A stretch of 64,000 nt of DNA from Alphaproteobacteria bacterium (GTDB taxonomy: Bacteria; Pseudomonadota; Alphaproteobacteria; UBA8366; Aestuariispiraceae). The stretch covers positions 310,001 through 374,000 of the forward strand of contig JANSXE010000004.1 in NCBI GenBank assembly GCA_024743195.1, in the 5' to 3' direction. Below, piece after piece: positions 43,865 to 53,772 of this stretch (position 1 is the first letter of the stretch; each line of letters starts with the position of its first letter). The notes beneath the pieces were generated by a model, which was given only the letters and a program-made list of their open reading frames with translations, did not search any database and was not told the DNA's origin. Made by a program: the position numbers and the translations under genes.

Positions 43865-45031
43865 TTACGCGCGGCAGCGGTCGATCACGCGGCGCAGGAA
43901 GGCCTCGCACTCCGCGATCTGGCTTTTCTCGATGAATTCGTTCGGCTGGTGCGCCTGACGGATCGAGCCGGGGCCGCAGACCACGGCGGCCATGCCGGCG
44001 CGCTGGAACTGACCCGCCTCGGTGCCGTAGGACACGTAGTGGGTTCCGTTGTCGCCGGTGATCTGGCGCACGAAGACCTCCGCCTCGGACTCGCGGTCCT
44101 CCTTCAGTCCGGCGACGACGTTCTCGGTCACGGTTTCGATGCCGGTCGCGGGGTCGATCGCGTGCATCTCCGGCAGGATCTCGGCCGTGTACCAGTCGAC
44201 GAACTCCTGCTGGATGTCCTCGGGGAAATCGTCGGGCAGGTTGCGGATGTCGCAGACGAACTCGGCGTGACGGGCGATGATGTTCGGGGCCGTGCCGCCG
44301 GAGACCTGCCCCACATGGATGGTCGTATAGGGCGGCGTGAAGCCCTTGCCCGGCCCGTTCTCCGGGTCGGCCGCGGCGGCGCGGGCCTTCACCATCTCGT
44401 CCAGCTTGGCGATCAGCCGCGAGACCACCATCACCGCCGAGACGCCGGCCTGCATCTGGCTCGAATGCGCCTCCTTGCCGGTCACCGTGGTGCGGAAGAA
44501 CCACATGCCCTTGTGGGCGGAGACCACCTTCATCTCCGTCGGCTCGCCGATGATGACGATGGAGGGTTTGGGCAGGGACGCGCCGATCTCGTCGATCATC
44601 TCCGGCGCGCCGCGGCAGCCGACCTCCTCGTCGTAGGAGAAGGCGAAATGGATCGGTCGGGCCAGCGGCTTGGCCAGCATCTCCGGCAGCAGCGCCAGCG
44701 CCGTCGCGGGAAAGGCCTTCATATCGCAGGTCCCGCGGCCGTAGAGACGGCCGTCGTCCTTGTCGGTCAGCAGGAAGGGGTCGCTGTCCCAGGGCTGGCC
44801 CTCGACCGGCACCACGTCCGTGTGGCCCGAGAGGCACACCCCGCCCGGCTGCTTCGGGCCGATGGTGGCGAACAGGTTGGCCTTGGTCCCGTCGGCGTTG
44901 GGCAGGATCGTCGCTTCGACGCCGGCCTGGGCCAGCCGCTCGTGCACGAAATGGATCAGGTCCATGTTCGATTTTGCCGAGACCGTGTCGAAGCCTACGA
45001 GCGTCGCCAACATTTCGACCGGATCGGTCAT
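43865..45031 (-). CDS. argE: Acetylornithine deacetylase
   Basis: 388 residues, M20 family. Zinc ligands appear in LSGHTDVVPVEGQPW, YGRGTCDMKAF, SYDEEVGCRGAP and late QAHQPNEFIEK; the catalytic Glu is in the EEVG segment. It removes acetyl from N-acetylornithine in arginine synthesis. A related deacylase cannot be excluded, but the SYDEEVGCRG and TEMKVVSAHKG segments match ArgE well. The ATG at 45031 is used; an open extension upstream is low-complexity. The gene follows trkH on the minus strand after 38 bp. Confidence 0.92.
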   Translation of the reverse strand: MTDPVEMLATLVGFDTVSAKSNMDLIHFVHERLAQAGVEATILPNADGTKANLFATIGPKQPGGVCLSGHTDVVPVEGQPWDSDPFLLTDKDDGRLYGRGTCDMKAFPATALALLPEMLAKPLARPIHFAFSYDEEVGCRGAPEMIDEIGASLPKPSIVIIGEPTEMKVVSAHKGMWFFRTTVTGKEAHSSQMQAGVSAVMVVSRLIAKLDEMVKARAAAADPENGPGKGFTPPYTTIHVGQVSGGTAPNIIARHAEFVCDIRNLPDDFPEDIQQEFVDWYTAEILPEMHAIDPATGIETVTENVVAGLKEDRESEAEVFVRQITGDNGTHYVSYGTEAGQFQRAGMAAVVCGPGSIRQAHQPNEFIEKSQIAECEAFLRRVIDRCRA

Positions 45032-45069
45032 CCTGCACCTCGTCCCGTTTCGAGAAAGCGCGGCGGAGC

Positions 45070-46518
45070 CTACTGCCGCCAGAAGCCCGGCGCCAGCAGC
45101 ACCAGCACCGTGAAGATCTCCAGCCGCCCCAGCAGCATGGCGAGCGACAACAGCCACTTCGCCGCGTCCGGCAGGGTCGCGAAATTGCCGGCCGGGCCGA
45201 TCACCGGCCCCAGCCCCGGCCCGACATTGGCGAGCGCGGTGGCCGCGCCGCTGGTCGCGGTGATGAAATCGAGCCCCAGCATGCCGAGCCCGACCGCGAT
45301 CAAGGCGAAGATCATCATGAAGAGGAAGAAGAAGCTCATCACCGATTCCTCGACCGCCTCGGGGATCGGCTTGCGGTTATAGTAGGCGATGAAGACGCCG
45401 TTCGGCTGCAGCAGGCGCTTCATCTGGACCCGCGCGGTGGCGTAGAGCACCTGAAAGCGGAAGACCTTGATGCCGCAGGTGGTCGAGCCGGCGCAGCCGC
45501 CGATGAACATCAGGAGGAAGAACAAGGGCGGCGCGAAGGCGCCCCACTGGCCGAAATCCTCGGTCGCGTAGCCGGTGCCGGTCATGATCGAGGTGATGTT
45601 GAAGGCCGAGCCGCGCAGCGCTTCCAGAAGCGTCCGGTCGAGCCCGAAATAGAGATAGGCCGTCGCCGTCACCGCCGCGGTTCCCAGAAAGCCGAAGAAC
45701 CACCGCACCTGGCTGTCGCTGATCAGGGCGTTGGGCTGGCCCCGCAGCGCCTGCAGATAGAGCAGGAAGGGCAGCGAGCCCAGGATCATGAAGACGGTGG
45801 CGATCAGGTCGACCCAGAGCGAGCCGAACAGGCCCATCGACCGGTCGTAGGTCGAGTAGCCGCCGGTCGCCACGGTCGTCATCGCATGATTGATCGCATC
45901 GAAGGCCGACATGCCGGCGAGGTCGTAGAGCCCCGCGCAGATCAGCGTCAGCCCCAGATAGATGATCGCGATCCAGGCGCCGATCTGGGCGGCGCGCGGC
46001 AGCGCCTTCTCCATCCGCTCCGCGAACTCCATGCGGAAGAGCTGCATGCCGCCGACCTGCAGCATGGGCAGGATCGAGACCGCCATGACGATGATGCCGA
46101 CGCCGCCGAGCCATTGCAGCAGCGAGCGCCACAGCAGAATGCCCGGCGGCGCGAAGTCGAGCCCGACCAGCACCGTCGAGCCCGTCGTCGTGATGCCCGA
46201 CATCGCTTCGAAGAAGGCGTCGGTGTAGGAGAGCTGCAGATCCGCAAACGCGAGCGGCAGCGCGGCGAAGGCCGGCAGCACGACCCAGGCCGACGTCGTC
46301 ATCACGAAGGCCTGACGGATCGACAGGGCCCCGAACCGCACCCGGTTGGTCAGCATCAACATCACGCCGACGAACAGCGTGAAGGCCGACGCCATGGCGA
46401 AGACCTCCCAATCCGGATTGTCCACCGCCAAATCGACGAGCGCCGGAATGGTCATCGACACCGCCAGCGTGGTCAGCAGCGCGCCGTTGACGAACAGAAT
46501 GGGCCGGAAATCGAACAC
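45070..46518 (-). CDS. trkH: Trk potassium uptake channel subunit
   Basis: 482 residues with about ten membrane helices and four pore loops of the Trk/Ktr/HKT family: MSGITTTGSTVL, ATGGYSTYDRSMG, MTGTGYATEDFG and NVGPGLGPVIGP, the selectivity-filter glycine in each. It imports potassium together with the NAD-binding TrkA, not found in the window. The start is GTG at 46518 with a poor ribosome binding site. Confidence 0.95.
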   Translation of the reverse strand: MFDFRPILFVNGALLTTLAVSMTIPALVDLAVDNPDWEVFAMASAFTLFVGVMLMLTNRVRFGALSIRQAFVMTTSAWVVLPAFAALPLAFADLQLSYTDAFFEAMSGITTTGSTVLVGLDFAPPGILLWRSLLQWLGGVGIIVMAVSILPMLQVGGMQLFRMEFAERMEKALPRAAQIGAWIAIIYLGLTLICAGLYDLAGMSAFDAINHAMTTVATGGYSTYDRSMGLFGSLWVDLIATVFMILGSLPFLLYLQALRGQPNALISDSQVRWFFGFLGTAAVTATAYLYFGLDRTLLEALRGSAFNITSIMTGTGYATEDFGQWGAFAPPLFFLLMFIGGCAGSTTCGIKVFRFQVLYATARVQMKRLLQPNGVFIAYYNRKPIPEAVEESVMSFFFLFMMIFALIAVGLGMLGLDFITATSGAATALANVGPGLGPVIGPAGNFATLPDAAKWLLSLAMLLGRLEIFTVLVLLAPGFWRQ

Positions 46519-46634
46519 GGATGAATTCGCCGTCTTGCTGCCCGTCGCGCCGGAGCGCGGGGCCGCAGTCTAGAGCGGTTTCCGCGCCGTCGCCAGATCG
46601 CAAGGGGGCTACGCGTCCCGGCCCGCAAAAGCAA

Positions 46635-46661
46635 GCGGCGGAGGGTCGACGCCTCCGCCGC
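46635..46661 (-). terminator. Rho-independent terminator of folE
   Basis: A perfect ten-pair stem (GCGGCGGAGG with CCTCCGCCGC) and a seven-base loop lie 42 bp after the folE stop on the minus strand. A T-rich TTGCTTTT follows in that direction. It separates folE from trkH. Confidence 0.6.
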
Positions 46662-46702
46662 CGCTGTCGCTCGACCCGGTTGGGCGGGACGAAAAGGGGG
46701 GC

Positions 46703-47341
46703 TCAGCCGGCGGCCGGCCCCTGCGCCGGCAGGCCGGTCAGGCCGAAGAATTCAGCCCGCAGCGCCCGGTCCGTCTTGAAGGCGCCGAGCATGCGGCTGG
46801 TCACCATGTCGACGCCGGCCTTCTTCACGCCGCGGGTCGTCATGCACTGGTGCTGTGCGCACACAACGACGGCCACGCCGCGCGGCTTGAGCACGCTTTC
46901 CACGGCGTCGGCGATCTGGGCCGTCATCTTCTCTTGGATCTGCAGGCGCTTGGCGTAGATCTCCACGACCCGGGCCAGCTTGGAGATGCCCACGACCCGC
47001 TCGTTCGGCAGGTAGGCGACGTGCGCGTGGCCGATGACCGGCACCATGTGATGCTCGCAATGGCTCTCGAAGGCGACGTTGCGCAGCAGCACCATCTCGT
47101 CATAGCCCTCGGTCTCCTCGAAGGTGCGTGAGAGCAGCGCGGTCGGATCCTCCGCATAGCCGGCGAAGAACTCCTCATAGGAGCGCACGACGCGGTCCGG
47201 CGTGTCCAGCAGGCCTTCGCGGGTCGGGTCGTCGCCGGCCCAGCGCAGGAGCGTGCGGACCGCTTCTTCGGCCGCCTCGCGCGAGGGGCGCGCAGGATCG
47301 TAGTCCGCGTCGGCGCGGCTGACGGGTTTGATCGCGTTCAT
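46703..47341 (-). CDS. folE: GTP cyclohydrolase I
   Basis: 212 residues. It converts GTP to dihydroneopterin triphosphate, the first step of folate synthesis. Zinc ligands are in [10 protein letters not shown] and [11 protein letters not shown]; substrate segments include [19 protein letters not shown] and [14 protein letters not shown]. The ATG at 47341 is the family start, with the [21 protein letters not shown] segment after it. The upstream 107 bp contain a GC hairpin (47405-47427: GGCGCGC and GCGCGCC). Confidence 0.97.
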   Translation of the reverse strand: MNAIKPVSRADADYDPARPSREAAEEAVRTLLRWAGDDPTREGLLDTPDRVVRSYEEFFAGYAEDPTALLSRTFEETEGYDEMVLLRNVAFESHCEHHMVPVIGHAHVAYLPNERVVGISKLARVVEIYAKRLQIQEKMTAQIADAVESVLKPRGVAVVVCAQHQCMTTRGVKKAGVDMVTSRMLGAFKTDRALRAEFFGLTGLPAQGPAAG

Positions 47342-47448
47342 GGAGCATCCCTTGTCTATCTGGCCGGCCGCCGTCCGGGCGACGGGGCCGGGTGAACCGT
47401 CTCCGGCGCGCCTGGGCTCAGCGCGCCGTTTTCAGTCAATACGCGGCG

Positions 47449-47841
47449 TCAGTTCAATTGGATCGCCTGATGCGGGCTGTCGAGGGAGAAGGCGGGGATC
47501 GCGACGTCGAACTGGGCGCCGTCGCTCGCCTCCATCTGATACGCGCCCATCATCATCCCGGACGGGGTGGAGAGCGGCGTGCCGCTCGTGTACTCGAAGA
47601 CCTCCCCGGGGCTCAGCACGGGCTGCTCGCCGACGACGCCCGGGCCCCGCACCTCCTGGCTGACGCCGTTGGCGTCGGTGATCCGCCAATGACGCGTCTT
47701 GAGCTGCACCACCCGCTCGCTCTCATTGGCGATGCGCACGCTGTAGGCCCAGACATAGTGGTCGTCCGCCGGCGAGGACTGCTCCTCCAGATAGTGCGGC
47801 GTCACGCTCACCTTGATGCCCTTGGTCACCGTTTCGTACAT
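47449..47841 (-). CDS. apaG: ApaG/DUF525 domain protein
   Basis: 130 residues, Fn3-like fold. Family motifs: [23 protein letters not shown], the glycine-rich [21 protein letters not shown] and MMGAYQM. ApaG is linked to ApaH and to cobalt or magnesium effects in enteric bacteria; its role is unclear. I used the ATG at 47841 ([11 protein letters not shown]), the family start; the frame is open to 47928 but that part is Gly/Ala-rich. Neighbours do not define the job. Confidence 0.93.
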   Translation of the reverse strand: MYETVTKGIKVSVTPHYLEEQSSPADDHYVWAYSVRIANESERVVQLKTRHWRITDANGVSQEVRGPGVVGEQPVLSPGEVFEYTSGTPLSTPSGMMMGAYQMEASDGAQFDVAIPAFSLDSPHQAIQLN

Positions 47842-47957
47842 CACTGTCCCCACACCCGGCGCCGCGGCGCCTTCAACCGCGCCAAGCATAGGATTTCCGG
47901 CCGCTCCCTGTCCAGCGGACCCGGACACGGTCGGACGTCTGCGCGCCTTCGCAAAGA

Positions 47958-47987
47958 TCGGGCCGGACGATCGCTCGTCCGGCCCGA
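47958..47987 (-). terminator. Hairpin after the OmpA-like gene
   Basis: A perfect thirteen-pair stem (TCGGGCCGGACGA with TCGTCCGGCCCGA) and a four-base loop (TCGC) lie 65 bp past the stop of the minus-strand lipoprotein gene. TCTTTGCG follows on that strand, so the U-run is weak. The 211-bp interval 47842-48052 has no gene. Confidence 0.5.
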
Positions 47988-48052
47988 CAGTCGCTCGCTC
48001 TTCAAGCGGTTCGGGCGGGGGCGCCGCCGTGCGCCGCCCCGATCCCGGCGCC

Positions 48053-48901
48053 TCAATTCAACGTGATCGTCACCCGCCTGTTCTGCGGCGTGCGCACGCC
48101 GTCCGGGGTTTCGACCATCGGCTCGGACTCGCCGCGGGCGTCGATCGACATCGCCGCGGCGGCCACGCCCATGTCGCTGAGCGCGTCGCGAACCGCCGCG
48201 GCGCGGCTCATCGACAACTCCATGTTGTAGGCGGCCGCCCCCGCGGTGTCGGTGTGGCCGACGAGGCGGATGAAGCCGTCGTCATAATCCGCCAGCCGGT
48301 CGCGGGCCAATTCGACCACCGCCCGCGCGCCGTCGTTCAGCGTCGCGGAGTCGAAGTCGAAGAAGACCATCAGCGTGATCGGATCCGGGCGCGCCGGCGC
48401 GGCGACGGGCTCCGGCTCGGGCTCCGGCTCAAGCGCGGCCAAGAGCTTGGCGAGCGCCGCCTCGAACTCCGCCTGACACTCCTCGATGTCCTCCGGCTGG
48501 TGGTTCTCCTCCTGCTGCTCGACCCAGCAGTCGAACTTGGCCTGGGCGTGGGCCGCGTCCTCGGGATGCAGGCGCCGACCGCCGCGGTTGAGCGCGCCGA
48601 TCAACTGGCTGCGCGCCGCCGCCAACTCGTCGATCTTGTCGGCCGGCAAGTTCCAGTCGGCCAGCTCCTCCGGCGGGACGACCTCGCCCGCCGCGGCGCG
48701 CAGGCCCTTGTCGGCGAAATGCTGCTGATCGGCCCAGTCGAACATCTCGTAAGCCTCGAACTCGGCGAACTCCTGGTATTCCTTGGCGAGCGCCTGGGTG
48801 AAGGCGGAGCCGGAAGGCTCCGTTTCCTGCAGCCGTTCGAGCGACGCGGTGCAAGCGCCAAGAAGCGCCGCCGCCGCGACGAGAACTGAAATTCTGAACA
48901 T
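48053..48901 (-). CDS. OmpA-family peptidoglycan-binding lipoprotein
   Basis: 282 residues. A signal peptide ends in a lipobox (LLGAC), so an outer-membrane lipoprotein is expected. The N-terminal half (about 30-165) is helical and charged, with two Cys residues and a Glu/Pro repeat hinge. The C-terminal OmpA domain is clear: [34 protein letters not shown], and the NRRVTITLN end. It tethers the outer membrane to peptidoglycan. The ATG at 48901 follows GGGGGT; longer starts would hide the signal peptide. The 225 bp upstream are AT-rich near 49075-49130 and presumably hold its promoter. Confidence 0.9.
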   Translation of the reverse strand: MFRISVLVAAAALLGACTASLERLQETEPSGSAFTQALAKEYQEFAEFEAYEMFDWADQQHFADKGLRAAAGEVVPPEELADWNLPADKIDELAAARSQLIGALNRGGRRLHPEDAAHAQAKFDCWVEQQEENHQPEDIEECQAEFEAALAKLLAALEPEPEPEPVAAPARPDPITLMVFFDFDSATLNDGARAVVELARDRLADYDDGFIRLVGHTDTAGAAAYNMELSMSRAAAVRDALSDMGVAAAAMSIDARGESEPMVETPDGVRTPQNRRVTITLN

Positions 48902-49126
48902 GATGTCGACCCCCACAGTGTCTGCCAAATCCGGGCCGGACGCGCCGTCGGCCGCCTGTTCGGGCGGCGCCAGGCCTGCCGCACAGGCTGCGAGTCGGCC
49001 CCCTCGATGCGTCCCCACCCATCGGAGTTGAAAAGCTTATCGCAGCCCCGGAACACCGCCTAAGATTTTTCCGGCGGTCTGGCGACTCGACCGCCCAATT
49101 CGGACTAATTGGTAAATATCCGCGTC

Positions 49127-49771
49127 CTAGGCGTCGTCCGAAAGCTCGATCACGGGCCCGCCGGCGGCGGCGGCGTCGCCGGGATCGTGCGTCACCAACA
49201 GGGTCGGCAGGGCGAGCGCGCGCGCGTGTTCGAAGACGAAGCGGCGGAAGCGGTCCTTCAGCGCGGCGTCCAGTTTCGAGAAGGGTTCGTCCAGCAACAG
49301 CGCCTGCGGCTCCGCCAAAAGGGTGCGCAGGCAGGCGACGCGCGCGCGCTGGCCGCCGGACAGCGTCGCCGGATCGCGCGCCGCGAAGCCGTCGAGCTGC
49401 GCATCGGCCAGCGCCGCCTCGATGCGTCGGGCCCGCTCCGCCCGCGACAGCCCGGCCGGCAGGCCGAAGCCCAGATTCTCCCCGACGGAAAGATGCGGGA
49501 ACAGCAGATCGTCCTGGAACAGGATGCCGACGCGGCGCGCCTCCGGCGCCAGCCCGTCGAGCGGCCGCGCGCCGAGCTGCGCGCGCCCCTCCGCCCGGAA
49601 CGCTGGTCCCAGCGTGCCGCACAGATGCGACAGCAGCGTCGACTTGCCGGCGCCCGACGGCCCCATCACAGTCGCCGTCTCGCCCGGCGCGACCGTCAGC
49701 GTCAGCGGCCGGAACAGCCGCCGCCCGCCGATCGAGACGCTCACCGCCTGCAGGATCAACGGCTCCGGCAT
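49127..49771 (-). CDS. ynjD: ABC transporter ATPase (YnjD-like)
   Basis: 214 residues: Walker A GPSGAGKST, Q-loop ILFQDDLLFPH, signature LSGGQRARV, Walker B LLLDEPFSKLD and switch histidine THDPGD. It is short and ends right after the core, like the YnjD/ThiQ type. It starts four bases after the permease stop. The three genes form one operon for uptake of an unknown solute; thiamine-like or iron-like substrates are possible, and no riboswitch was seen. Confidence 0.88.
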   Translation of the reverse strand: MPEPLILQAVSVSIGGRRLFRPLTLTVAPGETATVMGPSGAGKSTLLSHLCGTLGPAFRAEGRAQLGARPLDGLAPEARRVGILFQDDLLFPHLSVGENLGFGLPAGLSRAERARRIEAALADAQLDGFAARDPATLSGGQRARVACLRTLLAEPQALLLDEPFSKLDAALKDRFRRFVFEHARALALPTLLVTHDPGDAAAAGGPVIELSDDA

Positions 49772-49775
49772 GGCG

Positions 49776-51512
49776 TCAAAGCCCCTCGCGCATGCCGGCG
49801 CGGCGCCGGTGCAGCCAGGCCGGCAGCAGCGCCGCCGCCAGAAAGCCCAGCAGCGGCAGCGTCGCCTGCAGCACCGCGTAGATCCCGATCAGCCGCCGAT
49901 CCCCGCCGCCGGCGCGGGCCACCGCTTCGGTGGTCAGCGTCGTCAGCCGCCCGCCGCCGGCGAAGATGGTGGGCAGATACTCGCCGACGCTGACCGCGAA
50001 GCCCACCGCCAGGGCGACGGCGATCGGGCGCGTCAGCATCGGCGCCTTGATCCGCCAGAACACCCGGTTGGGGCCGGCGCCGAGGCACAGGGCGCTGCGG
50101 GCGTAGCGCGGGTCCAGCTTGCGGAACGGCTCCGACAGCGACAGGAACAGGTAGGGCAGCACGAACAGGAGATGCGCCCAGATCAGGGCGGCCCAGGCGC
50201 CCTCCAGCCCCGCGGCCAGCAGCAGCACCTGGACGCCGAAGAGAAAGGCGACCTGCGGCACGATCAGCGGGGTGTAGAGCAGCCACAGCGCCCGCGTGCT
50301 CGGCCGCGCCCCGCTGCGGTCCTCCGCTTCGAGACAGGCCAGCACGAGGGCGAGCGCGATCGCCGCCGCCGCCAGCCCGACGATCAGGGTCGTCGCGCCC
50401 GGCCCGACGGCCTCGCCCGCGTGGTGCGTCCAGTTATGCAGCGTCCACTGGCCGGGCAGCGCGTCCGGCCAGCGCCAGCGCCGCGCCAGCGACCAGATCG
50501 CCATGCCGGCGAGGGACAGGATGCCGAGCGCGGTCAGTCCGACCACCAGTCCCTTGGCCAGACCGGCCGGCCGCTCCGCCCCGCCGCGGGCGCCGCGGGC
50601 GGTCCAGCGCCGGCCGATCGCCGCGGCCGCGCGCTCGGCCGCGAGCCACAGCGCGATCGCCGCCAGCGCGACGCCGAGCTGCAGGCACGCGCCCGCCGCC
50701 GCCAGGAACTGGAAGCCGAGGTCCGGATCGTTGGCCCAGCGCAGGATCAGGACCGAAAGCGTCGGCCGCGTCGCCCCCGTGAGCAGCAGCGCGACGTCCG
50801 CCACCGAGACCGAGAAGGCGATCACCGCCAGGATCGGCAGACGCATCTGCCGGTACACCAGCGGCAGGACGGTCTTGATCCACGCCGTCGCCGGGCCGTA
50901 GCCCAGGCTGCGGGCCACCGCCAGCGTCCGGTCCGCTGGAACCTGCGCCAGGGCCCCCAGCATCATCAGGAACAGGAACGGGACCTCCTTCACGACCAGA
51001 CCCAGGACCAGATTCAGGCCATAGGGGTCCGGCGACAGCGGGACGTCCGGCGGCAGGTCGAAGCCGGTCGCCCAGGGCGACAGCGCGCGCAGCATCCAGC
51101 CGCTGGGCGCCAGCAGGAAGGCGAGCCCGATCGCGAAAGCCGCATGCGGCACCGCCAAGAGCGGCGCCAGCACGCGGCGCATCCAGTGATAGAGACTCGT
51201 GCCGTGGCTCGCCGCCGCGAAGCCGACGGTCAGCAGAACGGAGAGCGCAGCCGCCGCCAACCCCGTCCACAGGCTGGTCGCCGCCGCCGCCCAGACGCCC
51301 GGATAGGCGGCGAGACGCACCCACGGGTCGAGCGAGAAGCGCTCCCCGCCGAGCGCCGGCAGATAGCCGAAGGCCGGCAACAGCGCCCCGATCAATCCCG
51401 CCGCCACCGGCGCCAGGAACAGGAAGAGCGTCAGCCCCGGCGCGAACCGCAGGAGGCCCGGGCGCGTCGGCGCGCGAACCCGCGCTCCGCGAGCGTCGGC
51501 GTCAACTGCCAT
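49776..51512 (-). CDS. ynjC: Fused ABC transporter permease (YnjC-like)
   Basis: 578 residues with two homologous halves of about six membrane helices each, as in thiP and ynjC permeases. EAA-like loops are visible: VARSLGYGPATAWIKTVLP in the first half and CLGAGPNRVFWRIKAPML in the second. The two halves fit a BPD_transp_1 tandem. Its start overlaps the substrate-binding protein gene by 11 bp, which indicates translational coupling. Confidence 0.88.
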   Translation of the reverse strand: MAVDADARGARVRAPTRPGLLRFAPGLTLFLFLAPVAAGLIGALLPAFGYLPALGGERFSLDPWVRLAAYPGVWAAAATSLWTGLAAAALSVLLTVGFAAASHGTSLYHWMRRVLAPLLAVPHAAFAIGLAFLLAPSGWMLRALSPWATGFDLPPDVPLSPDPYGLNLVLGLVVKEVPFLFLMMLGALAQVPADRTLAVARSLGYGPATAWIKTVLPLVYRQMRLPILAVIAFSVSVADVALLLTGATRPTLSVLILRWANDPDLGFQFLAAAGACLQLGVALAAIALWLAAERAAAAIGRRWTARGARGGAERPAGLAKGLVVGLTALGILSLAGMAIWSLARRWRWPDALPGQWTLHNWTHHAGEAVGPGATTLIVGLAAAAIALALVLACLEAEDRSGARPSTRALWLLYTPLIVPQVAFLFGVQVLLLAAGLEGAWAALIWAHLLFVLPYLFLSLSEPFRKLDPRYARSALCLGAGPNRVFWRIKAPMLTRPIAVALAVGFAVSVGEYLPTIFAGGGRLTTLTTEAVARAGGGDRRLIGIYAVLQATLPLLGFLAAALLPAWLHRRRAGMREGL

Positions 51513-52713
51513 ATCGGGTGAGCCAACGCTCCTCGATGCGGGTCATCCAGCTCGGATGCGGCTCCGGCAGGCTCGGGCCCAACTGGTCCGGCGGCAGCGT
51601 GGCGACGCCGCGCGGCAGATCGGCGAAGAGGGCGCGCTCGGCCGCGTCGAGCCGCGAGAAGCTCAGCACCGTCTGGTCGCCCCAGACGTCGGCGTTCTGC
51701 TTGTGCGCCTGGGCCTCGGGGCTCATCAGGAAGTTGGCGACCACCTTCGCCGCCGCCTTGTTGGGCGAGTTGTAGGGGATGGCGACGAAGTGGGTGTTGC
51801 CGATCGTGCCCTTCTCGAAGACGAAGGTGCGGATCGTCTCCGGCAGGCGGCCTTGCGTGATCAGGGCGGAGGCTTCGCCGGGATTGAAGCTGATCGCGAT
51901 GTCGATTTCGCCATTGTCCAGCATGCGGATCTGGTCGGCGCTGGATTTGGGATAGTCCGCGCCGCCGCGCCACAGGACGGGATCGAGCGCGTCGAGGAAG
52001 TCCCAGAGCGGCGCTGTGACCGCGTCGAAACTCTCGCCGGCGGGGTCGAGCAGCGCGTCCGCATCGGTCGCCAGCTCGTAGAGCGCCTGCTTCAGGAAGG
52101 TGCTGCCGGTGAAATCGGGCGGGGCGGGATAGGTGAACCGCCCCGGATTGGCCTGGGCGAAGGCCAGCAACTCCTTGAGAGAATTCGGGGTCTCCTCGAT
52201 CCGCGCGGAGTCGTATGGGAAGACGATCTTCGCCATGCCCCAGGGCGCCTCCAGCCCCTCGGTCGGCACGGTGAAGTCGATCACGGTGGTCGGCTTCTCC
52301 TCCGGATCGATCAGCGCGAAGTTCGGCAGCATCTCGTCCAGCGGGCCGTAGAGCAACGCCGCGTCCTTCATCGCCTTGAAGTTCTCGCCGTTGATCCAGA
52401 TGAGGTCCACCGACCCGTCGTCGTGCCGGCCGGCGGTCTTTTCCGCCAGCACCTTGCGCACGGCCTCGGCGGTGTCGCCCAGCTTCACGTGGGTCAGCTC
52501 CACGTCGTAGCGCTCCTCCACCCGGTCCGCGACCCAGCGGATGTAGCTGTTGGTGGTCTCGCTGCCGCCCCAGGCGTTCCAATAGACTTGGCCGCCCTCG
52601 GCCGCCGCGACGGTTTCCGACCAATCGGCGGCGCCGGCGGCGGGCGCGGCGAGGGCGAGGGCCAGGCCGAGCGCGGCCAGACCCGGCACGGATCGTTTCG
52701 CAAGGTCGAGCAT
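51502..52713 (-). CDS. ynjB: ABC transporter substrate-binding protein (YnjB-like)
   Basis: 403 residues with a Sec signal peptide (AAPAAGAAD). The extracytoplasmic binding fold is shown by VYWNAWGGSETTNSYIRWVA, DLIWINGENFKAMKDAALLYGP and DIAISFNPGEASALI. It resembles the YnjB family more than iron or thiamine binding proteins. The first gene of the operon; AGGGAGA lies ten bases before the ATG. It probably delivers an unidentified solute to YnjC/YnjD. Confidence 0.88.
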   Translation of the reverse strand: MLDLAKRSVPGLAALGLALALAAPAAGAADWSETVAAAEGGQVYWNAWGGSETTNSYIRWVADRVEERYDVELTHVKLGDTAEAVRKVLAEKTAGRHDDGSVDLIWINGENFKAMKDAALLYGPLDEMLPNFALIDPEEKPTTVIDFTVPTEGLEAPWGMAKIVFPYDSARIEETPNSLKELLAFAQANPGRFTYPAPPDFTGSTFLKQALYELATDADALLDPAGESFDAVTAPLWDFLDALDPVLWRGGADYPKSSADQIRMLDNGEIDIAISFNPGEASALITQGRLPETIRTFVFEKGTIGNTHFVAIPYNSPNKAAAKVVANFLMSPEAQAHKQNADVWGDQTVLSFSRLDAAERALFADLPRGVATLPPDQLGPSLPEPHPSWMTRIEERWLTRYGS

Positions 52714-53073
52714 AGGCGCGGTGTCTCCCTGTCAGTCGCCGATCGGTCCCTTCATGTAGCGAAGCGCCGCGGCGCGAACCATAGGCCGCGCCGCGCGCCC
52801 ACGCACTTGTGATCGGCGGCGGGCCCATGCTAACAGGCTTTCCGCGGCCGCGTCCCGGCCGCGATGACCTTGGGCCGGGCCAGCCGTTCTGATGAGTGAC
52901 CGCCGCTCCGACATCCCCCCCGACGGGCGCCCCGACCGGCGCCCCGACCGGCGACGCCGACGCGCGCGACGATGCGGCGCCGCCGCGTTCGCTTCCTGCG
53001 GGCGCCGCGTGCGCCCTCGCGGCCTTGTCGCCGGCGGGGACTTGTCGGGCGTGCGGCTCCATCCGGGGCCGGA
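52714..53073. other. Interval without a supported gene
   Basis: This 360-bp stretch separates the minus-strand ynj operon from the GNAT gene. It has high GC, a 12-bp repeat GGCGCCCCGACC twice (near 52925-52948) and several overlapping short open frames. One (52892-53077) ends in an ATGA overlap with a possible GNAT start, but its product is Arg-rich and of no recognisable kind. I see no promoter or RNA element that I can support. Confidence 0.4.
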
Positions 53074-53124
53074 ATGAGCGACAGAGAGGACCCGCCGGCT
53101 TCCCCCGGAACGGAGTCCTCCTTC

Positions 53125-53661
53125 ATGCCCCACGACCTTCCGCCGATCGATTTCGAGATCGCGCCTGAAACCCCCGACGACGCCCCGGCCGTCGACGCCC
53201 TGATCGCCCGGAGCTTCGGCCCCGACCGCACCAGGCGCACCGTCTATCGCTTCCGCGACGGCCGCGCGCCGATCGCGGCGCTCGCCTTCGTCGCCCGGGC
53301 GCGCGGCGGCGCCGGCGGGCCGGACGCGGCCGGCCGGCTGCTCGGCTCCCTCAATTTCTGGGAGGTCGAGGCGCCGGGCGGGCGGCTGCCGCTGCTCGGG
53401 CCGCTGGCGGTTCTGCCCAGCCTGCGCGGGCGCGGGGTCGGGCGCGCGCTGGTCGCGCACGGGCTCGCCGCGGCGCGCCGGCTCGGCTGGCCGGCGGTGC
53501 TGATCGTCGGCGACCCGGGCTACTACGCGCCGCACGGCTTCACGGTGGAGTGCGTGGCGGGGCTTGAACTTCCGGGGCCGGTCGGCCCGCTGACCTTCAT
53601 GGGGTTGGAGTTCGCGCCGGGCGCGCTCTCGACCCGCTGCGGCCCGGTGCGGCCGGTCTGA
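53125..53661 (+). CDS. GNAT family N-acetyltransferase
   Basis: 178 residues. The acetyl-CoA site is visible in LAVLPSLRGRGVGRALVAHG, and the family end in VLIVGDPGYYAPHGFTV and GLEFAPGAL, close to the YhbS-type GNATs. Target is unknown. The ATG at 53125 is used; an in-frame ATG at 53074 would add a Ser/Pro-rich stretch. It ends 111 bp before the tRNA gene. Confidence 0.85.
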   Translation: MPHDLPPIDFEIAPETPDDAPAVDALIARSFGPDRTRRTVYRFRDGRAPIAALAFVARARGGAGGPDAAGRLLGSLNFWEVEAPGGRLPLLGPLAVLPSLRGRGVGRALVAHGLAAARRLGWPAVLIVGDPGYYAPHGFTVECVAGLELPGPVGPLTFMGLEFAPGALSTRCGPVRPV

Positions 53662-53704
53662 CGGGCGCGGGTCGCGGGTCGCGGGGCGCGGCCGCGCATC
53701 CGGC

Positions 53705-53733
53705 TTGCGGCGGGCGCAGGTTTTTCCTATAGG
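53705..53733 (+). promoter_or_regulatory. Promoter of tRNA-Gly
   Basis: TTGCGG (53705-53710), 17 bp, then TATAGG (53728-53733). The predicted start is about 30 bp before the tRNA. The spacing is ideal and a T-run sits in the spacer. Confidence 0.6.
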
Positions 53734-53772
53734 AGGGACGGCGGGCGCGGCGCAGGCCGCGGCGCTTCGGGC

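Noticed and set aside
52714-52860. TPP riboswitch ahead of the ynjBCD operon
   Set aside because: The conserved CUGAGA and ACCUGAUCUGG-like blocks are not present on the minus strand.
52892-53077. A 61-codon frame ending in an ATGA overlap with a possible GNAT start
   Set aside because: Arg-rich composition and no recognisable features; the overlap can arise by chance in high-GC DNA.
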